Below are positions 32,796 to 36,961 of a DNA stretch of 36,961 nucleotides, in pieces (the stretch's first letter is position 1; every line of letters begins with the position of its first letter). The DNA comes from Nitrospirota bacterium. GTDB taxonomy: Bacteria > Nitrospirota > Thermodesulfovibrionia > Thermodesulfovibrionales > JdFR-88. Under the pieces are notes generated by a model. The model worked only from the letters and a program-made list of their open reading frames with translations. It did no database searches and had not been told where the DNA came from. The translations under genes and the position numbers were made by a program. The stretch lies in assembly GCA_021812785.1 (NCBI GenBank), contig JAKAMR010000011.1, positions 1 through 36,961 on the forward strand, in the 5' to 3' direction.

Positions 32796-34607
32796 GTGAC
32801 GAAATTATTCTTTATATGTATTTTTCTTGGCGCTTTCATTATGGCCCCCGAGACGCCGGGGGCCACCCCCCCCGCTGGGTCTCCTCTGGACCAGGCCCTC
32901 ACTGAAGTCAATGAGGGAAGGCCTCAGGCCGCAATCTCCATGCTTAAACTGTTCAAGCCCACGATGGATGAGTTTGCCGATTACAACTATGTTTATGCCC
33001 AGGCGCTCAGGGGGGCCAAAAAACTCTATGATTCTCTGGAGTTCTACAGGCTGGCGTATATCTATTTTCCTGCAGGCCGGAAAAAAGAGCTTTCGCTTCT
33101 TGAGAGAGGTGAGGTTTATGAGGACCTCGGTTTTAATCAGGAGGCTGCATCCATTTTCAGGATTTTTTTAAAAACCTTCAAAAAATCGGAATTTTCCGAA
33201 AAAGCCCATCTGGAGCTGGCAAACGTGCTCTTCAGGACTGTGCATTATAAAGAGGCCCTGGCCAACTATGAAAAGGCCGGAAACAGTGCGGAGGCGCTTT
33301 ATGGCAAGGCAGAGGCGCTTTTTGCCGCCGGAAAGGCCAAAGAGGCATACGATCTGTTTGGTTCTCTGGCCGCCTCCGGAGCCGGGAAAAACTTTTCGGC
33401 TACGCCCCTTGCCAGATACAGCCAGGGGGAAGCATGCAGGCTTTTGGGAAAACTTGATGAGGCAAAGGCCCATCTTGGGTCCATCAAGGAAGGGGAATTA
33501 TCCCACAGAGCATTTTTTTCTCTCGGGCTCATAGCGATGCAAGAGAAGGGTTTTAGCGATGCGGCCGTTCTGTTCCGGAAAGCAGCCGGTTCTACGCGGG
33601 CGGGCCTTAAGTATAAGGCCCTTTTAAATCTTGCCCAATGCGATCTTGAGCTTGGCAGGACGGATGATGCCATAGAGTCCTTAAAGCAGATCACCCAAAA
33701 CCTGTTCCATGGCGAGGCTGTGAACGAGGCACTGCTGCTTTTGGCTCGGGCAACCGCTAAAAAAGGCAGGGCCGTTGATGCGGTCAACATTCTGAAGCCC
33801 CTGCTTATTAAAAAAGATTATGCATTGCAGGCCGTAGACGAGCTTCAGAAGATCATGGAAGAAGAGATGGCCAATGATCCAGCGAAGTTCCCGGTTTTAT
33901 GGAAACTGGCTGGCGACGCCCTGACACAGCCTGCGAGGGCCGCTTTCATCTTCAAGGCGGCCGGGCAGTTGGAGGCCTCTGACCTTGAGCGGTCCATGGG
34001 CCTTTATGCATGGTTGGTCAGGAACGGATCTCCAGTGCTCAAGATGGAGGCCGCCCGCAAGTTGACCGGCTATTATGTTGCAAGGGGCAATGGGAAGGAA
34101 GCCTGGAATTTCTTTAAGATCGCGAAACTTGCCGGACATGATGATCCCTCGTTAAGACTGAAGGCAGGTGTCTATTTCCTCATTGGGCATTACCCGGCCG
34201 CGCAAACGGCCCTCCTGTCTGTAAAAGAGCCATCGCAGGATGACCTCCTGCTTCTGGCAAGGATAATCCCGCATATAAGGAACGTGCGGTCTATTGGTCT
34301 GATCGAAAAACGCATCAGGAACAGGGAGGTTCCAGCCATGCTTTATGTTTCGTTGGCCGATTCGGAATATGCCAGGGGGTTAAAAGTACAGGCTCTTGAG
34401 CTGTATAAGCAGGCTTATAAAGAGGCGGCGCCGGCCCCCGGTCACCTGGGCCTGACCGCCGCGGATGTGAAGTGGACCCTTTTCAGGATGCAATCACTGG
34501 AGAAGGACCCGGAAGAGGCCCTTGGCAGTCTGCAAAGTGATGGGGGGATCATGGGCCGGTATGCGGCCGCACGTCTTCTGGAGACTAAAGTTTCACAGGA
34601 AAGATAA
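32796..34607 (+). CDS. Exported tetratricopeptide-repeat protein
   Basis: The protein of about 603 residues begins (from GTG 32796) with TKLFFICIFLGAFIMA, a signal peptide or membrane anchor. The rest is helical and rich in TPR-like units such as ALTEVNEGRPQAAISMLKL, AHLELANVLFRTVHYKEALANYEKAG and LARYSQGEACRLLGKLDEAKAHL. It likely acts as a periplasmic scaffold; no enzyme motif is seen. The start is uncertain: TTG 32763 would lie upstream of the predicted sigma-54 transcript start, so I prefer GTG 32796 even though no ribosome site precedes it. ATG 32841 would lose the signal peptide. The kinase gene follows after 17 bases. Confidence 0.85.
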   Translation: MTKLFFICIFLGAFIMAPETPGATPPAGSPLDQALTEVNEGRPQAAISMLKLFKPTMDEFADYNYVYAQALRGAKKLYDSLEFYRLAYIYFPAGRKKELSLLERGEVYEDLGFNQEAASIFRIFLKTFKKSEFSEKAHLELANVLFRTVHYKEALANYEKAGNSAEALYGKAEALFAAGKAKEAYDLFGSLAASGAGKNFSATPLARYSQGEACRLLGKLDEAKAHLGSIKEGELSHRAFFSLGLIAMQEKGFSDAAVLFRKAAGSTRAGLKYKALLNLAQCDLELGRTDDAIESLKQITQNLFHGEAVNEALLLLARATAKKGRAVDAVNILKPLLIKKDYALQAVDELQKIMEEEMANDPAKFPVLWKLAGDALTQPARAAFIFKAAGQLEASDLERSMGLYAWLVRNGSPVLKMEAARKLTGYYVARGNGKEAWNFFKIAKLAGHDDPSLRLKAGVYFLIGHYPAAQTALLSVKEPSQDDLLLLARIIPHIRNVRSIGLIEKRIRNREVPAMLYVSLADSEYARGLKVQALELYKQAYKEAAPAPGHLGLTAADVKWTLFRMQSLEKDPEEALGSLQSDGGIMGRYAAARLLETKVSQER

Positions 34608-34624
34608 GAAAGGGGGAAAGTTTT

Positions 34625-35782
34625 TTGGCTGATGTAACTCTCCTAAACACGGCTTTTGACAGCTTTACGAAGGCCTCCAGAAGCCTCGAAGCCTGTTATA
34701 CGGCGCTGCAGAGCAGGATCGAGACCCTTACGGAGGAGCTTCAGGATAAAAACGCGAGGCTTATCGAGGCGCTCAGGGAGGCTGAAAAGAACAAGGACTA
34801 CCTTGATGCAGTCCTCTGCAGTATGGAAGAGGCGATAATCGTCCTTGACCATAATGAAAAAGTAACCATGATGAACAAGTCCGCGGCCCGTCTTCTGGGG
34901 CTTTCCGAGGATGAAGTGGGTGGAGTGCATTATTCCGGGCTTCCCATGGCCATATCCGAAAACGGGGCAGGGCTTGAGCTTAAAGCGGGCCAGAAAAAAT
35001 ACAATGTTATCGTTTCCGATTCCCCTGTAGTGGATTCCAACGGCGCCGCCAGGGGCAGGGTCATACAGATCAAGGATGTTACAGCAATGAGACAGATGGA
35101 AGCCCTTCACGAGCGCAACAAAAGGCTCATTTCCCTGGGCGAGATGGCAGCCACGATAGTCCATGAGATCAGAAACCCGCTGTGCAGCATAGAGCTCTTT
35201 GCCTCGATGCTGGAGAGGGACGTGCAGGACAAGGAGCAAAAAAACCTGGCAGGGGGGATATCGGCCGGCATCCACAGTCTGAACAATATCCTTACGAACA
35301 TGCTTTTTTTCGCAAGGCCGCAAAAACCCGTTATGGCCCAGGTGGACCTGAGACAGATTTCTGATGATGTCCTGTGGCTACTTTCTCCTTTGATGGAGTC
35401 CAGAGGGGTAAAAACGCAAAAGAAGTACACCGGGGATTGGGTTGTCCGCGGAGACGGAGAGCTCCTTAAGCAGACGATAATGAACCTGGTTATAAACGCG
35501 GCCCAGGCCATGCCGGGCGGGGGGGGCATCGAGGTCTGCCTGCGCGGCGAAGCCGGGTGCACGGTCCTCGATATAAAGGACGAGGGCCCCGGGATAGAGC
35601 CCGAAAACATCGAGAAGATATTTGACCCGTTTTTCAGCACAAAGGAAAAAGGGTCCGGCCTGGGGTTGGCCATCGCATCCAGGATAATGCAGGCCCACGG
35701 AGGATATATACGCGTAACGAGCGACCCCGGCAAGGGCAGTATATTCAGCATGCATTTTACCGGCAACGGAGGACAGTATTAG
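34625..35782 (+). CDS. Soluble PAS histidine kinase (FlrB/FleS- or AtoS-like)
   Basis: The 385-residue kinase has no membrane helix. An N-terminal coiled coil (about 15-60, LQSRIETLTEELQDKNARL) leads to a PAS domain (about 60-155). HisKA has phospho-His in ATIVHEIRNPL (His180). The ATPase carries N-L-V-I-N-A-A, DEGPGI and GSGLGLAI. The layout coiled coil-PAS-HisKA, and a sigma-54 regulator gene next door, resembles the flagellar kinases FlrB/FleS; this is inference. TTG 34625 follows a G-rich site (AAGGGGGAAAG). It is the middle gene of the sigma-54-driven group. Confidence 0.9.
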   Translation: MADVTLLNTAFDSFTKASRSLEACYTALQSRIETLTEELQDKNARLIEALREAEKNKDYLDAVLCSMEEAIIVLDHNEKVTMMNKSAARLLGLSEDEVGGVHYSGLPMAISENGAGLELKAGQKKYNVIVSDSPVVDSNGAARGRVIQIKDVTAMRQMEALHERNKRLISLGEMAATIVHEIRNPLCSIELFASMLERDVQDKEQKNLAGGISAGIHSLNNILTNMLFFARPQKPVMAQVDLRQISDDVLWLLSPLMESRGVKTQKKYTGDWVVRGDGELLKQTIMNLVINAAQAMPGGGGIEVCLRGEAGCTVLDIKDEGPGIEPENIEKIFDPFFSTKEKGSGLGLAIASRIMQAHGGYIRVTSDPGKGSIFSMHFTGNGGQY

Positions 35783-35847
35783 CTTTAACTACGCCGGAGT
35801 ATGAATTTTAGGGATAAAACTGCGCCTGAATAATGGAGGTAAAATCT

Positions 35848-36961
35848 TTGGATTGCGCCCAGATGTCTGAAAATGAAAACATGAATAAAAGTAAAAGTAA
35901 AAAACCCGTTCTGGTCGTGGATGACGATCCGCAGATGAGGCTCGCCATGAAGGAATCGATTGGTAGAATGGGCTACGAAGTCGTCATTACCGAAAACGGC
36001 CAGGAGGCATTGGACAAACTCCGCCAGCCGGGGGTTGAATTTTCCCTGATGGTGACCGATATGAGAATGCCGCGTATGGATGGGCTTGCCTTGCTGAAGG
36101 AAGTCAGGCGCGGCAACGGTCCTCTGCCGGTGCTGGTAATAACCGGCTTTGGCACGGTGGAGACCGCAGTTGAGATGATGAAAGAGGGAGCGACGGACTT
36201 CCTGATGAAGCCGTTCCCCTTTGACAGGCTCCAGAAGGCTGTTGAGTCAATAATCAGTTCCAGCGGGCACTGTGGAGGAAACGGCGCCCCGGAGCTGATA
36301 ACAGCCAATGCGGGGATGAAAAAGATCGTGGAGCTGGCCGGGAAGCTTGCTGCCTCCGATATAACTGTGCTCATCGAAGGAGAGTCTGGCACAGGCAAAG
36401 AGCTTCTGGCCAGGCATATACATAAATCCAGCGGGAGGGTGGACAAACCCTTTGTCGCGGTCAATTGCGCCGCTATACCTGACAATCTGCTGGAGTCTGA
36501 GCTGTTCGGGCATGAAAAAGGAGCGTTTACCGGCGCGGTTGACAGGAAAAAAGGGAAATTCGAGCTTGCGCACGGCGGCACCATCCTGCTGGATGAGATA
36601 GGGGAAATGCCCCTGCTTCTTCAGGCGAAGCTGCTGAGGGCCTTGCAGGAGAAGGAGATTGACAGGGTAGGCGGAAAATCGCCGGTGCCGGTGGACGTGA
36701 GGGTAATAGCCACCACGAACAGGGACCTCTGGGCAGAATGCGAGGGTGGCAGGTTCAGGGAAGACCTCTACTACAGGCTTAATGTCTTTCCCGTTAATGT
36801 CCCGCCTCTCAGGGAGCGGCCCGAGGACATCGAGGCGCTCTCAAACCATTTCATAAGAACATATTCGCTGCTGGCCGGCAAGCAGACGGAGGGCATTCAC
36901 CCAGCGGCCATGGCGGTTCTGAAGGCAAGAAAGTGGCGCGGCAACATAAGGGAAAGACATT
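35848..36961 (+). CDS. NtrC-family sigma-54-dependent response regulator, truncated by the right edge (FlrC/FleR-like)
   Basis: The frame is open to the window end (371 codons seen). After a short hydrophilic start comes the receiver (VLVVDDDPQMR; phospho-Asp about 71 in MVTDMRMPRMDG; TGFGTVETAVEMM). The AAA+ domain follows with [14 protein letters not shown] and LLDEIGE, then [24 protein letters not shown] 35848 is 7 bases after a strong GGAGGT; ATGs at 35833 and 35863 are in frame alternatives. It pairs with the kinase just upstream (65-bp gap). The DNA-binding domain is beyond the edge. The last codons read GNIRERH where the family has G-N-V-R-E-L-E-N, so the final bases may be unreliable. 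Confidence 0.9.
   Translation, partial: MDCAQMSENENMNKSKSKKPVLVVDDDPQMRLAMKESIGRMGYEVVITENGQEALDKLRQPGVEFSLMVTDMRMPRMDGLALLKEVRRGNGPLPVLVITGFGTVETAVEMMKEGATDFLMKPFPFDRLQKAVESIISSSGHCGGNGAPELITANAGMKKIVELAGKLAASDITVLIEGESGTGKELLARHIHKSSGRVDKPFVAVNCAAIPDNLLESELFGHEKGAFTGAVDRKKGKFELAHGGTILLDEIGEMPLLLQAKLLRALQEKEIDRVGGKSPVPVDVRVIATTNRDLWAECEGGRFREDLYYRLNVFPVNVPPLRERPEDIEALSNHFIRTYSLLAGKQTEGIHPAAMAVLKARKWRGNIRERH

Noticed and set aside
1..36961. tRNA, rRNA, insertion sequences or prophage genes
   Set aside because: None could be recognised on either strand.

Overview
The window is one contiguous piece of a Gram-negative bacterial chromosome. Gram-negative status is supported by an outer-membrane efflux lipoprotein, an RND pump and a surface lipoprotein. 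The 2-oxoacid:ferredoxin oxidoreductase subunits point to anaerobic metabolism. GatC implies the indirect Glu/Asp-tRNA amidotransferase route, and five sigma-54-type or kinase regulators sit in 17 kb. That mix resembles Nitrospirota or Desulfobacterota-like lineages. This is inferred from gene content only; there is no rRNA or tRNA gene here to confirm it. I see no transposase, prophage, CRISPR array or toxin-antitoxin module.

Layout. 1-150 is the start of an unidentified gene leaving the left edge. 275-2437 (minus) is a seven-bladed beta-propeller lipoprotein whose promoter contains a 14-base homopolymer. 2.5-3.3 kb is largely empty. 3.3-9.2 kb (minus) is a tripartite heavy-metal-type RND efflux operon (outer-membrane factor, adaptor, pump), preceded by a small secreted protein. 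9.7-11.3 kb (plus) carries rnhB, a Nudix hydrolase and a membrane protein. 11.4-14.2 kb (minus) is pcrA-gatC-panD, preceded by two overlapping micro-ORFs and a promoter with an FNR/CRP-like palindrome. 14.4-19.2 kb (minus) is yebC, DUF502, glmU, glmS (UDP-GlcNAc synthesis). 19.4-20.7 kb (minus) is an orphan NtrC-type regulator.

20.8-27.1 kb (plus) is a long tightly packed run: Ppx/GppA phosphatase, PAS-GAF-GGDEF diguanylate cyclase, ferredoxin oxidoreductase beta and gamma subunits (no alpha), short ArgA-like acetyltransferase, purN, rsmD, coaD. 27.6-28.2 kb is queE with its own terminator. 28.3-32.7 kb holds a cytosolic hybrid histidine kinase and a sigma-54 response regulator. 32.7-37 kb opens with a near-consensus sigma-54 promoter, then a TPR protein, a soluble PAS histidine kinase and another sigma-54 response regulator cut by the right edge. 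That last trio resembles the FlrB/FlrC (FleS/FleR) arrangement at the head of flagellar clusters, but no flagellar structural gene is visible.

The most unusual signal is a dispersed, apparently translated repeat. Two tandem copies (14158-14317, minus) form tiny ORFs that share the start M-N-S-E. They overlap each other and the pcrA start codon stop-to-start. A diverged copy (23184-23279, plus) begins inside the stop codon of the GGDEF gene and runs in frame into the oxidoreductase beta subunit, exactly where an alpha subunit would be expected. The copies agree at peptide level with indels that are multiples of three, and each supplies the Shine-Dalgarno sequence of the gene after it. A second short repeat family, based on a GCAGCAAGCTGC-type core, sits at 6.4-6.6 kb and 31.1 kb.
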